DNA from: Zymoseptoria tritici IPO323
Lineage: Eukaryota; Ascomycota; Dothideomycetes; Mycosphaerellales; Mycosphaerellaceae
Direction of reading: 5' to 3'
Assembly (NCBI RefSeq): GCF_000219625.1
Contig: NC_018218.1
Coordinates: 124,001 to 188,000, forward strand
DNA length: 64,000 bases
The position numbers were made by a program, and so were the translations under genes. Below the pieces are notes generated by a model. That model did no database searches. It was not told the DNA's origin and was given only the letters and a program-made list of their open reading frames with translations. Below are positions 1-10,261 of this stretch, one piece after another. Within the stretch, counting starts at the first letter, position 1. Every line of letters begins with the position of its first letter.

Positions 1-219
1 CCAATCCGACGACACGACGGCGCAGGTTGGGGATACCGCACCGTGCGAGGAGTGTCGTTTAAGCCGCCGGGATCGGTGTTCGAGGAGTTTGAGGAGGCGG
101 TCGGGACGGGATTGACGCAGGCGCCGTGTGGGCATTGTCCGGTGTTTGATTTGTGTCATGATAGTGGGCCGATTAATGCGGCGGAGTGTGTGTATTTTGA
201 GCAGTGGTTGAAGGTTTGA
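1..219 (+). CDS. RPC34: RNA polymerase III subunit RPC6/Rpc34, C-terminal end (partial)
   Basis: Seen: an open frame from base 1 encodes 72 residues and then stops. The stretch APCGHCPVFDLC followed by GPINAAECVYFEQWL is the conserved tail of the Pol III subunit called Rpc34 in yeast and RPC39/POLR3F in animals. Four cysteines are spaced C-x2-C-x5-C-x10-C, matching the iron-sulfur-binding tail known from human RPC39. Known: this subunit belongs to the Rpc82-Rpc34-Rpc31 subcomplex, which contacts TFIIIB and helps open promoters of tRNA and 5S genes. The winged-helix domains lie to the left of the window, so completeness cannot be judged. Confidence 0.88.
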   Translation, partial: PIRRHDGAGWGYRTVRGVSFKPPGSVFEEFEEAVGTGLTQAPCGHCPVFDLCHDSGPINAAECVYFEQWLKV

Positions 220-700
220 ACTCGGGAGATGAGATGGCAGGCAGGAAGGGGTTCTCGAGACTTTTGATATTTAGCGTTGGCGCTGGAGGATGCATTTTCG
301 AACTCATGTCCGTGGACACAGGAGACGAGACAAACGAGCACGTACGAGGCCGATGCTCGTGGGGTCCTCTGCAACTAGTGGAGAGTCTCACGAATGAACA
401 AAGCCACACGAAATATCCGCTTCGTCGAACGACTCGACGTGCCTTGGCCAATGTTGCACAGTTTTCGCCAAAGTCACTCATGCTCGACCTCGAAAACACT
501 CTCCTCCTTCCATGTCTGAAGTCGTTCCATTTCTGCGGATGCTTCTATTTGATCTCGAGTTGAAGTCATGAAAATGACAAAAAAACATGCAACGCCACCC
601 ACGCCCTCGCTAATGCCACAAAATCTGGTAGGTACCCACATTCATCCCAGCCATCAAACCAGCCGCGTGCCCATACTCATCCGCGCGAGCTATGACTTTC
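220..700. other. intergenic, no gene recognised
   Basis: This is the 3' flank of the Pol III subunit gene and the 3' flank of the minus-strand deacetylase gene (convergent ends). The open frames here have no recognisable protein content. Terminators for both transcripts are expected but no distinct signal was picked out. Confidence 0.5.
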
Positions 701-2736
701 TCACGAACCACCCTCATCCATCTTATCAGCATCCACATTCGCCTCCGCCGTCGCCGAAGTCGCGCCTGCAGACCCTGCTTTCTCAGCCTCCGCCGTCGCG
801 ACCGGGAGAGTGTGCGCCGCGGAAGAAGTGATGGTGGGAACTGGTCGCGAAGCCTCTTGTGCTTGTGCGGGCTCTTCCGTAGGAGCCGCAGCTGCAGAAG
901 CGCGCTCGTCGACTTGCATCGCGTCGCCATCATCGGCATTCGCTTCTCCGCCAACATCCAACTTGGCATCGCCATTCCCACCATTTTCCACCTCAGGCTT
1001 AACGGCCGGCTCAGCTTGGGCCAGCGGACTTCTGCTCTTCGAAGTCTCTTGCGCCACGACTTCTTCCGCAGGAGCACTCGTTGGCTGTGGCTGGCCATCA
1101 AGCTGCATCGCCTCGTCCTCTTGTTGTGCATCTCCATTCAAGCTTTGTGCGTCGTCCACAGGGGTATTAGCGCCGCTGCGATCCGCTGGGGCGTGTGGGT
1201 TGTTGTAGTCCATGATTCCTCTTCGCCTCTGTGCTCCCGGCTGCTTCTTCACACCGTTTGCTTCGGCGAGCTCCTCGTCGTCGCTCTCGTCCATCTCATC
1301 ATCACGCTCGATCTTCTTATCCCACAAACGTTGCGTGTACCTACGATCCTTGCCCGACTCCGCGTCTGCCTCCTCGTCGTCGAGACGATCTTCTTGCTCC
1401 TCGAAAGTCTCCGCTTCGCCGTCTGGGCCGGAGTTGTGCATGCCGAGAGGCTCGCGAGGGACGTCTTGCATTTGAACTGAGGGAGCGTGCTGCGTGGTGC
1501 GTTTGAGATTCTCCAGAACTTGGTTTTTGATCTTCTCGAGGTATTCGGGAGAGTTTGCGTTGTCCATGTTGCTAGGCTTGACATCAAGTTCGAAGTCTGG
1601 CGAGTAGTATTCGTAGTAGTCGGTGAAGGGAAGATCGGAACCCATTTCCACGCCCACAAGTTGACCCGTCTCGAATGCCCAAGTCCGTGCGACGTTGCGC
1701 ATGGTGTAGCCACCGCCACCGAGGATGAGAGTTGGAAGGCCAAATGACTTGACGAAGTTGACGCAGTTGGCGTGTCCGCGCATACTGAGGTTGAAGCAGC
1801 CAAGTCGGTCTCCGGATAGGGAGTCACCACCGCATTGGAGGACGACAGCAGTTGGCTTGTAGTATTCCATAACCCAGCCAATGGTTGGCTCAAAGATGCC
1901 CTTGTAGCTCTTGTCATCAATGCCGTCGCGGAGAGGGAAGTTGACTGAATAGTTCTTGCCCGCGCCAACACCAATATCGCGCAGCTCTCCAGTTCCTGGG
2001 AAGTATTCGCCGTATTTGTGGAAGGAGACTGTCATGACGCGGTCGGTGGAGTAGAAAGCCTCTTCGACGCCATCACCGTGGTGGACGTCGATGTCGATGT
2101 AGAGAACACGAGGGTGAAAGCGGAGGAGTTCGAGAATGCCCAGGACGATGTCTGGAGAGGAGAGAATGGTCAGTACACTGAGTGTCGCAAGTCGAATAAT
2201 GTCGTAGGCATACCATTGATGTAGCAGAAGCCAGAAGCCTCGCTCTTCTTTGCATGATGCAGACCACCAGCCCAGTTGACAGCCACATCACACTTCCCTC
2301 TGTTCAGTCTGGCCGCTCCCTCCATGCTGCCTCCCGCACTGATTCCACAGAACTCAAACAGGCCGTCGAAAACAGGACAATCGTCTCCCACGTTATAGCG
2401 GCCCTGCTCTTTCACGAAACCGTCCATATTGTCCGGTGTTACGCGTTGCAGGAAATCGACATACTCGTCGGTGTGGAATTGTGTCATTTCGTACTTGGAT
2501 GCTGGCTTCGCACGGTAGATTTCCAGCTTCTTGTACAGTCCGTAGTTCATGATCAACGAGTGGGCCATCCGAATGCGATGCGGCTTCATTGGGTGACCGG
2601 CATTGTAGGCGTAGTTGCCGACGTCGGAATCGTAGAAGTATGCGACCTTCTTGGGTTGCGAGGAGACGGCATTGGTACCTGTGCCGGGTGCGTCGAGGGG
2701 CGTGTACCCGCCGGTACCGGGTGGCATGTTGACCAT
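701..2736 (-). CDS. RPD3: class I histone deacetylase, Rpd3/RpdA type
   Basis: Zinc-dependent lysine deacetylase, expected in Sin3-type nuclear repressor complexes. Two exons: 2736-2214 and 2151-701, joined by a 62-bp GT-AG intron (2213-2152) inside the codon for Asp175; the model gives 657 residues. Catalytic-domain signatures are intact: [15 protein letters not shown] with the paired histidines at 160-161, [11 protein letters not shown] with zinc ligands Asp196 and His198, then [15 protein letters not shown] and [14 protein letters not shown]. Yeast Rpd3 is about 430 residues; here an acidic, Ala/Glu/Pro-rich tail of over 200 residues follows the domain. Such a tail is known from filamentous-fungal RpdA proteins, where it is functionally important. 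It runs divergently from RPN11, sharing a 579-bp upstream region. The identity is secure; the exact tail role here is inferred. Confidence 0.96.
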
Positions 2737-3315
2737 GGTGGGCGATTGTTCGAAGTTAGGAGGTGTTTGTGGTCGTGAAGGTCAAGCTGAAGAGCCCAGG
2801 CGCACAGCAGTCTTCGCTCTGGTCGCGTGCCAAATCGTTGTTGCTGTGAAGGAGTGGTTGATCAAATGCGTGGTCCTGATCGATCGCCGTAGTCTACTGC
2901 ATTGCTGCAATTGATCGTTCTTGTGATTGACGGAGAGTGCAATGTGTAGGAGGAGGGGAGATGTATAGAGAAGATGGAAGATGGAAGCTCGCATATGAAG
3001 CCGATGCTCTAGGCCGGCAGATCTTCGGCATATGCGAGCTTGGCGGCGGACCTCCGAGCTCGATGCTTCATGATCCAGTCCTGGCGCGTTGCCATCTGCC
3101 TCGTCCACTTCAAATCATCACCGCCGCCATCTCATCACCGCCACCACCACCGACACCACCCCCTCCGAATCATCCGATCACCTTCGTCTCTAACTCACCG
3201 ATACGCACGACGAAGCCTAACTGTCCGACATTCAACGAGCGATCATCACCGAAGGCGAACCCGAAGAGCTTCCATCACACGACTCACAAATACCACACCT
3301 TTCACATCTTCCATC
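2737..3315. promoter_or_regulatory. shared divergent promoter region of the deacetylase and RPN11 genes
   Basis: The two start codons face away from each other across 579 bp, so this stretch must hold both promoters. The RPN11-proximal half is strongly pyrimidine/CACC-rich on the plus strand (around 3115-3180), as is common upstream of fungal starts. I looked for a consensus proteasome box (GGTGGCAAA) and did not find an exact copy on either strand. Confidence 0.6.
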
Positions 3316-5161
3316 ATGGACCGGTTATCGAGAATGTTGGCAGCCGCGCAAGGCATGGGAGGTGGAGGCGGAGGACCAGCACAGGTAAGAATAGCACGTG
3401 AAGCTTCATGTTTGTGATGTGTTGAGTGAGTGCGCTTCCGGAGCTGGACTGAACTGGACTGGCTGGATTGTGCGGGAGTGGAGAAGAGCATCTGGAATGG
3501 ACACATACCAACATCCGGTGGACTGTGCGACTGACTTGGCCGAGGATGAGAAGGGAATGGCGAAGGAGCCGTCAGACGTGGCAGAGCTGTGATGGATGTC
3601 GTGGGGGAGGAAGGCATGCAAGCGCTGCTGCTTTTCGTAGCCTTTGACTCCTGCAACTTGGACGTTGTGATGTTTTCCGTAATGAGCCGCTCAATCAGGA
3701 ACCATACGCAATGCCGTCGCGCTGGCCTCAAGAAGACTCGTCGCAAGCTGGTACCAAGCTCAAACAATTCCTGCGTGCCCTGGCGAAGTTCGACCAACTG
3801 CCTTCCGAAGGTCGCTTCAAAGAGAGCGGTCTGGGTGTCTCTGAAGTGAAGGAGGACATGGCTCGTCATCTATTGCGGTCCAATATTGGAGAGACGGTAT
3901 GCTGCACTGCGCGACATATCACCTTTTCAGGACTTTGGGAACGGCGCAGACTCACTGGACAGCCTCGAACTCTTCAAGGAAGCGGAAGACCGGCAGCCGC
4001 CCGAGAACTCTTGCCTCATGCGGCCTGCTGAGGATCAACTGGAACGGCCACACTCACTCACATCACAAGCCTTATACTTTTGGAGAACGACCGCTGACAT
4101 TGCTTCTGACAGGACACGAACATCATCGACAACGCCGAGACTGTATACATTTCCTCGCTCGCACTACTCAAGATGCTGCGGCACGGTCGGGCTGGTGTGC
4201 CCATGGAAGTCATGGGTTTGATGCTTGGAGAATTCGTGGATGACTACACCGTACGAGTAGTGGATGTGTTCGCTATGCCTCAATCAGGTACCGGCGTGTC
4301 TGTTGAGGCTGTCGATCCAGTGTTTCAAACGAAGATGATGGACATGCTACGGCAGACGGGCAGGTATGAACATGCACACTCCGCGATACCACGGGCTTCT
4401 TGCTGACCTCTTTCAGACCCGAGACCGTCGTCGGCTGGTACCACTCACATCCCGGCTTCGGCTGCTGGCTGTCAAGCGTCGACATCAACACCCAACAATC
4501 CTTCGAACAACTCACACCTCGCGCCGTGGCTGTTGTCATCGATCCCATCCAGTCCGTCAAGGGCAAAGTCGTGATCGACGCCTTCCGCCTCATCAACCCA
4601 CAAACTCTCATGCTCGGTCAAGAACCGCGCCAAACCACATCCAACTTGGGCCACCTCAACAAGCCCAGCATCCAAGCGCTCATCCACGGTCTCAACCGCC
4701 ACTACTACAGCATCGGCATCGGCTACCGCAAGACGGCTCTCGAAGAGGGCATGCTCATGAATCTGCACAAGACCGTCTGGACCGAAGCTCTCACCATGCC
4801 CGACTTTGCCGCAGAAGGCTGTCGCAACGGCGCGAACTTGAAGAAACTCGTTTCTCTCGCTGAAGGCTACGAAAAGCGGGTGAAGGAGGAGACAGAGTTG
4901 ACCAAGGAGCAGCTTCGCACGAGATATGTGGGCAAGGTGGATCCGAAGAAGCACATCGAGACGGTGGGGCAGGAGTTGATTGAAGACAACATTGTGGGCG
5001 TGACGAGGCAGATGATCGACAAGGAGGCTTCGGTGCCGGGTGCTGCCGGTGAGGGATTGGGATCTGGTCGGGGAGTGAATGGGAAGGGTACGAATGGCAA
5101 GGCGAATGGACACGCGGGCGCGGATCAGAGCGCGATGGAGGTGGATGATGAGGATCTTTGA
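3316..5161 (+). CDS. RPN11: 26S proteasome lid deubiquitinase Rpn11
   Basis: JAMM metalloprotease of the 19S regulatory particle that removes ubiquitin chains from substrates as they are translocated. Three exons: 3316-3384 (23 codons, Gly-rich N-terminus), 4113-4363 and 4417-5161; the product is 354 residues. The zinc motif H-x-H-x7-S-x2-D is intact (His116, His118, Ser126, Asp129 in [14 protein letters not shown]). The surrounding MPN domain is close to identical to fungal Rpn11, for example [20 protein letters not shown]. The residues after about 310 form a low-complexity Gly/Asn/Lys tail ending in an acidic stretch. Intron 2 is 53 bp, but intron 1 is 728 bp, unusually long for this gene set. 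The N-terminus [16 protein letters not shown] matches the family, supporting the first exon. Confidence 0.96.
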
Positions 5162-6030
5162 GGAGACGCAGGAAGGAGGCGATGGACGTTCTTTGTTCTT
5201 ACAGTGCATAGCGCTCGACGCCAGGCAAGGAGGACGAGGGTGGTAGAAAGCAGCGCTGCAGTACCTTGCGTGGCGAGGTCTCTACCAGGACTGCCGCCAG
5301 ATTTCGAAGGTGCAATAGCCGAATCGAATGACACGACTACAGCAATCACCTCCTGCCTCCTCATTGCACTCCTGCTGATGGTGTAATTCCGGTCGAAATC
5401 ACAATCGAGATCAATGCGTCATTGAACAAAGCTTCAGCGGCGAGAAGCAAGCTATGCAGACAAGAAGATGCTCCACGCACAATCGAGCGCGGTGCATGTT
5501 CAAGGACATAGGCGCAACATTTGACACATCACGCTCTAGATGTGTCTCCCAGTACAATCTCGAGGCTACCTCACTGAGTCTCAGGCCAACAGCCAACAAC
5601 GCTAATCCGACCGTCAGCGCTGCCTCTTCTTCAACATACATCTTGCACGCAGACACCAAGGTAGACGCACTGCAGTAAGAAGAGCGCTGTGCTAGAGAGG
5701 TAACTCAAGATTCTATATCCTACACGCCGCATCGCGGCAAAACACATGTCGTTTTGCATCGCTCGAGAAGCCTACCTACCACGCCTATTAGGGGAACTGT
5801 GTCTTTCAAGCGGGCAACTTCTCAGTTTACGATGTGGAAGGTGGTGATCACAGGTACCGACATCACATTTTGGCAAATTTGCTACAAGACAACAAGCTCA
5901 GCGCAGAAGCAGTTTTTAACGTTATTTCCATTCAATTTCATATACAAAATCCTATCGCTCAAATTTCATCCTCCCAAGGGGGTATCTATGCCGCTTCTAA
6001 TGTCCTCCCAGAACTCCGGGTTCCTCTCAC
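5162..6030. other. intergenic between convergent genes, nothing recognised
   Basis: About 870 bp between the stop of RPN11 and the stop of the minus-strand LPMO-like gene. Open frames are short, and none shows a recognisable domain or a plausible splice model. It should contain the 3' UTRs of both genes. Confidence 0.5.
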
Positions 6031-7722
6031 TCATCCAAAATTCCGCGCATGCCACCGCCGATACCGTCCCTCAGGCACAGTCCCATTCGCTGGCTTGGCA
6101 GGCATGGCTCCCGAAGGAGCAGCGGGATCGGAGCCTGGTAAGGATGTGATGGTCGGGATGGGCGCGGAGTCCTCGCCTGCTGAGAAGGTTGGAGTGGGCA
6201 GAGCGGAGGAGAGGGCGGGAGGGGAGGAGGCGGGCGGAGGGTAGGATGGTGCGGCTGAGGTCGAGGCGGCGGGAGAGGAGGCAGCCGTGGAGGATCCAGT
6301 GGGGATTGGTTCACCTGGTCCAAGGGTGGAGGTGATGACCACGACTGTCGTGAGGGTCACCACGCCGTCTCCTCCTGCGGTTCCTGCAGCTGATGATGGT
6401 GCAGGCGATGGGGAAGGTGCGGATGGCGCGGAAGATGCAGTACCACTCGGCGTTGCGGCAGTCTCGCTCGGCTTTGTCACTGCAGCGCTCGTGGCGACTG
6501 GCTGAGCCGATGGTGCAGCGGCGTAGTCTGACCACGATGGACGAGTAGGCAGCGGGAACTTGGCTTTGGCGAAGGGAGCTTCCCACGCAGCCTTCGAGCC
6601 AGCGGCGTATGACGCTGCTGCCTTGGAGAACTCAGCTGCGGCGGCGGAGGCAGGCTTGGAGCCGAAGGTGCTGATGGCGGAGCAGGAGTTGGGAACGTAC
6701 ACTTCCGGCCACAGGTTCAAGTTGTTCTGCGAGATGATGCTCGCTTGGGCGGTGCAGGAGCTGACGAAGGCTTTATCCACAGGTTGGAGGTTGCCGACGA
6801 TCTTGTTATTCTCCTGGAGGATGGCAGCGGGAACAGAAGTGTGAGCTGGGCGAGACTTGTAGTTCTTGACGGCGACCGATTGTGGGTTGCCGCTTGCGGG
6901 TGCATCAGGCGAAGCGGCGAGCTTGTTGGGTGTCCCAGGCTTGACCACGTCAAAGTCGGCGCATGAGGTGTAGTACTCATCTTTGCCGGCGGGCTGGTTG
7001 CAGTCGACGTTGGGTGCTGTGGGGAACTGCCAGACCCAGTATATGGTCAGAGTGCCGATGGCAGCTTTCTCGGGGATCTGCACATCAGACTCGCACCAGG
7101 ATTCAAGAGTTGAGGTCATTTGGCCTGGCGCATGATTTGGCTGGAGCATCTGGCGTTGCTGGGAAATGCTTCCGCAGTTGATCTGGTGACATCGGCCGTC
7201 ATCGTAGTTCTGCGCGGCGAGCAAGAAACCATTCTTGTTGCCACTCGTGCCCTCCTTGTTCCACTGCATGACATCGGCGAGTCGCTCATTCTCGGAAGGC
7301 TTGGTCGTGCCGAAGATGAAGACTGTGCCTCCACTTTCGGGCTTGCCAGTAATGTTCCATGGAAGGCTGACATGGCCATTCTCAAGGTACTTCATGGCGA
7401 CATAGTCACCAGGTGAGACTTGGAGTTTCGGGTAGCCAGAAGTGTAGGTCGGCTTACGCTGCTGTGGTGCGCAGACATAATCGGTAGAGTCGATACGAGT
7501 GCGAGTTGTGCCATCATCGTTGCGTGCGGAGGCATTTGGTTGCAGCCACATCATAGAGAAGCCGTCAAAGGTTGGATCTGTCCGTGGAACAAAGCCGCGC
7601 GTGTATCCGAGAGGGCCAGTGTAAGAGCCATTGTCTGAGATGACTTGGTACTCTTCAACCCAGCTGTGGGCGGATGTGAAGGCCGCAAGCGCGGTAAGCG
7701 CGAGGAGTTGTTGAGTGAACAT
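6031..7722 (-). CDS. secreted LPMO-like protein with N-terminal histidine and mucin-like tail
   Basis: Single exon, 563 residues from the ATG at 7722; an in-frame extension upstream is not needed. Residues 1-18 (FTQQLLALTALAAFTSA core) are a classic signal peptide, and predicted cleavage leaves His-Ser-Trp-Val at the mature N-terminus. A free N-terminal histidine plus a second one in ENGHVSLPW (His117; His99 of the mature protein) is the arrangement of the copper 'histidine brace' in lytic polysaccharide monooxygenases. The 300-residue globular part with paired cysteines resembles fungal proteins annotated as DUF7492. Residues from about 410 to 545 are Ser/Thr/Pro/Ala-rich and probably O-glycosylated; no hydrophobic C-terminal GPI signal is seen. 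Oxidative polysaccharide cleavage is an inference, not shown; a structural or binding role is equally possible. Confidence 0.82.
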   Translation of the reverse strand: MFTQQLLALTALAAFTSAHSWVEEYQVISDNGSYTGPLGYTRGFVPRTDPTFDGFSMMWLQPNASARNDDGTTRTRIDSTDYVCAPQQRKPTYTSGYPKLQVSPGDYVAMKYLENGHVSLPWNITGKPESGGTVFIFGTTKPSENERLADVMQWNKEGTSGNKNGFLLAAQNYDDGRCHQINCGSISQQRQMLQPNHAPGQMTSTLESWCESDVQIPEKAAIGTLTIYWVWQFPTAPNVDCNQPAGKDEYYTSCADFDVVKPGTPNKLAASPDAPASGNPQSVAVKNYKSRPAHTSVPAAILQENNKIVGNLQPVDKAFVSSCTAQASIISQNNLNLWPEVYVPNSCSAISTFGSKPASAAAAEFSKAAASYAAGSKAAWEAPFAKAKFPLPTRPSWSDYAAAPSAQPVATSAAVTKPSETAATPSGTASSAPSAPSPSPAPSSAAGTAGGDGVVTLTTVVVITSTLGPGEPIPTGSSTAASSPAASTSAAPSYPPPASSPPALSSALPTPTFSAGEDSAPIPTITSLPGSDPAAPSGAMPAKPANGTVPEGRYRRWHARNFG

Positions 7723-8799
7723 GTTTATTGGAGATGTTCGGGTGGTTCGTTTCTTGTTTGAAGTGTGTGTGTGTTGGTGGAGAGTGCAAAGTCCAGCTTT
7801 GCGAGTTTCTTGATATTGTTTTGTAGAGACAGGATGCAGCAGTGAATACAACTGCGCTGGATTCAAGTCTCGACCAGCAGACCTTGAATGTGGTAGTGAA
7901 CGGTGCGTTGAGTTGGTGAATGGGGTGGAGTGTTTTGGTAGAAGCGCGAAAGTTCCAGGAAGAAGGTGTGCACTTCGATGCGTTTAATATATCGAGAAAG
8001 GCAACAATGTGAATGTGGGACAATAAGAAAAAAGGGACAATGCAGTCGTCTCAACAATGGGATTTTTGCGTGACGCGAAAAAGCAGAGGCACAGGGGTCT
8101 TGTCCGACACAAAGCACACGACACACAATGCGGATATTCGTGTTGGTCGCTGGCGGAGGAAGAGAGGAGAGGCGTAGGAGAGGTTTGTGGGTGAAAGAAA
8201 AGAATTCTCGTCTTTACCACATGGCGAGGGAGACGATGGTGGTATCGGGACTTGGGTGATAGAGCGTGGTCGAGCCGCCTCATCGGCCCTGGGTGGAGAA
8301 CTTGATGGCGAAGAGCCCGGCCGCTTGAAACAATCACAAAGAGGTTTTCCTACCGGCGAGCGCGTGCAAAGACGAATAGTCTGCGAGCAAGACTCTCCAA
8401 GTGAAGTTCCACGGAGCAGTCGAGTGTCCGAGCCAGAATGTCGTGCACGTCTCGATACGTTCTTGTGTGAGGTCGCAGATGTGGTGCTGCTGTACTGGAA
8501 ACATCTTGGAAGGTCCGTGTCTTGATGACCGGGAGAAGTGATCAGACGTCGAGAGCCAGTCATGGCCGTTTCTCAGTCCGCTAGTGAAGCGCGTGAAGTT
8601 GTCGAGTGAATGTTGATTGTCCGACAATAGGAAGAAAACGTCTCTCGCATTGTGTTTCAGGTCGAAAGTCGGCGGCTAAGGTGATTGGCCAGCAGTGAGT
8701 TCCGGAGTCCGGTCCAAGAGTCACGTGATAGAGCCGTGCTCCCTATCAAAACCTCACGTCGTCCTCCATGTCGCATGCATGATGCCCCCGGCTGATCCT
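7723..8799. other. upstream region of the LPMO-like gene, no other gene recognised
   Basis: This stretch carries the promoter and 5' UTR of the secreted protein gene and the 3' side of the decayed GMC gene. The CT/CA-rich bases just above 7722 (on the minus strand) look like a 5' leader. Open frames here have no recognisable domain. Confidence 0.45.
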
Positions 8800-9480
8800 G
8801 ATCGCAGATCGTATATCCGGCGTCCTTGTTCGATGTGTATAAATGCACGCATATGTCCAGATACATTCGTCGAGCCGTCCAAGAACCGAATGTATCAGAT
8901 GCGCGCGAGGTCACCACCCTCAGCCCGGCAAGAATAGCAGCAGCCAACTGTTCCGCAACAGCATAAGGCGTAGTCTGAGGACGACCCGCAACCGGACCCG
9001 GCAACACACTAGCATCCACAACTCTCAACCCCTCCACACCGAAACTTCTCCCTTCCGTATCCACCACCTCTCCCATAGCCGCAGTTCCGCCCGAGTGATG
9101 GTGCTCGACGCCAGTGAGTCTGATCCTGTGCAAAACCTCCTCATCCGTGGAGCCTGCTCCGAGAGCAGGGACATTCTCCAGTCCCGGATGACCGGACGGA
9201 GGAATTTCCTCGGCGACAAACCCCACGAGAGAATCAGTCGTCAGCATGCGGCCTGGAGCACGCGACGAGCAGCGTGTACCAGTCCGATGCGGTCGACTTC
9301 AGTGGCCAAGTAATTCCAGTCGATGACCGGTGGATCAAGGACAGAAGCCGACTTGATGGACACACATCCCCGTGAAGTCGGAGTCAACAGCATAATCGAG
9401 GTCGCGATATGCGAGCCATCCGTGGGGACGCAAGGTAGTCCTGCGGATGTATACAAGACCATACTCTCCGCCATCAGTCG
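8800..9480 (-). pseudogene. GMC oxidoreductase, C-terminal fragment with frameshift
   Basis: FAD-dependent glucose-methanol-choline oxidoreductases oxidise alcohols; this is the last third of one (aryl-alcohol-oxidase or choline-dehydrogenase-like). One frame gives DGSHIATSIMLLTPTSRG and PPVIDWNYLATEVDR; it stops near 9241, and the next frame resumes at once with LVGFVAEEIPPSGHPG, then VEHHHSGGTAAMGEVVD and VEGLRVVDASVLPGPV. The family order is therefore kept across a one-base loss near 9245. The active-site histidine of HHSGGT is present, but the second catalytic position (His or Asn before PQTTPYAVAEQ) reads Arg. The substrate/FAD-binding N-terminal two thirds are absent from the adjacent sequence. 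This is a dead gene unless the shift is a sequencing error. Confidence 0.8.
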
Positions 9481-10261
9481 GGGAACAATCGATCAGACAT
9501 TGTGCAGAAGCACCCTCACCCGACTCGCGCTCAATCGCTTCCTTTAAGTCGTCCGGTTCATCAAATTCATCAACAACCCAGTCCACCGGCAACCCCTTGA
9601 ATCAAGCAGGATATTCCAACCTTTCCAGCGCCAGCTTCCTTTCCGGATTCTTGAGTCTGAAAGGCATATACAACGCAAAATGATCGTGGACATAGTCCGT
9701 CGATTCTTTGTTCCGTCGTGGTGAGTTACCTACCTGCGAAGAACCAGACTCAGCGAGCGAGACCTGTGCCGCATCATACATATACTTCTCTTCATCGGAA
9801 TCCGATTGCTCATACGATGGACTCGCCAAATCTGAGATTCAGATCACGCCACAGGCCGAGATGGAGGCTTCCTGACAAACGATCTGCCTGCAATTTTGAA
9901 GGCTGATCCGGAGTCCAGGCGCTGAAAAAGAGAAAAGAGAGTAAATCCAAATTTGCAAGATGCTCACCATTTCGGGCCGCAGTGAACAATGCACACAGCA
10001 CCGTCGAACTTCCATAATCTCCAGAGTTGAGCACGCTTTCCAATCTCCGGACTGCGTAGACTGCTGGCATACCGTCGTACCTCCATCACGCCTCGAGCTC
10101 GGTGACTGCACATCTCGCATCTTCGGCCTCACTGCGATGAACGATTCCTCTCATTCCTGCGTGTTGAACATTTCAATCATTTGCTCAGCTTCATACCAGG
10201 TCTTCTCGCTCATAGTGCTCATCAACGGATTCGCCAAACAAATCTCCGCTCTTTCGTCTTG
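9481..10261 (-). pseudogene. degraded coding remnants, family not recognised
   Basis: Three minus-strand pieces look protein-like but sit in different frames: a piece around 9840-10070 (VRRLESVLNSGDYGSSTV), one at 9602-9829 (YMPFRLKNPERKLALERL), and one at 9335-9592 (PVDWVVDEFDEPDDLKEAI). The second and third read on from each other across a stop. A clean 46-bp GT-AG intron (9967-9922) splits the first piece, so this was once a spliced gene. I do not recognise the family. It may be the upstream neighbour or an unrelated gene fused by decay to the GMC fragment. Confidence 0.4.

Noticed and set aside
610..1480. Long open frames opposite and alongside the deacetylase tail (both strands)
   Set aside because: They are Arg/Leu-rich shadows of the low-complexity acidic tail; the deacetylase frame alone has family motifs.
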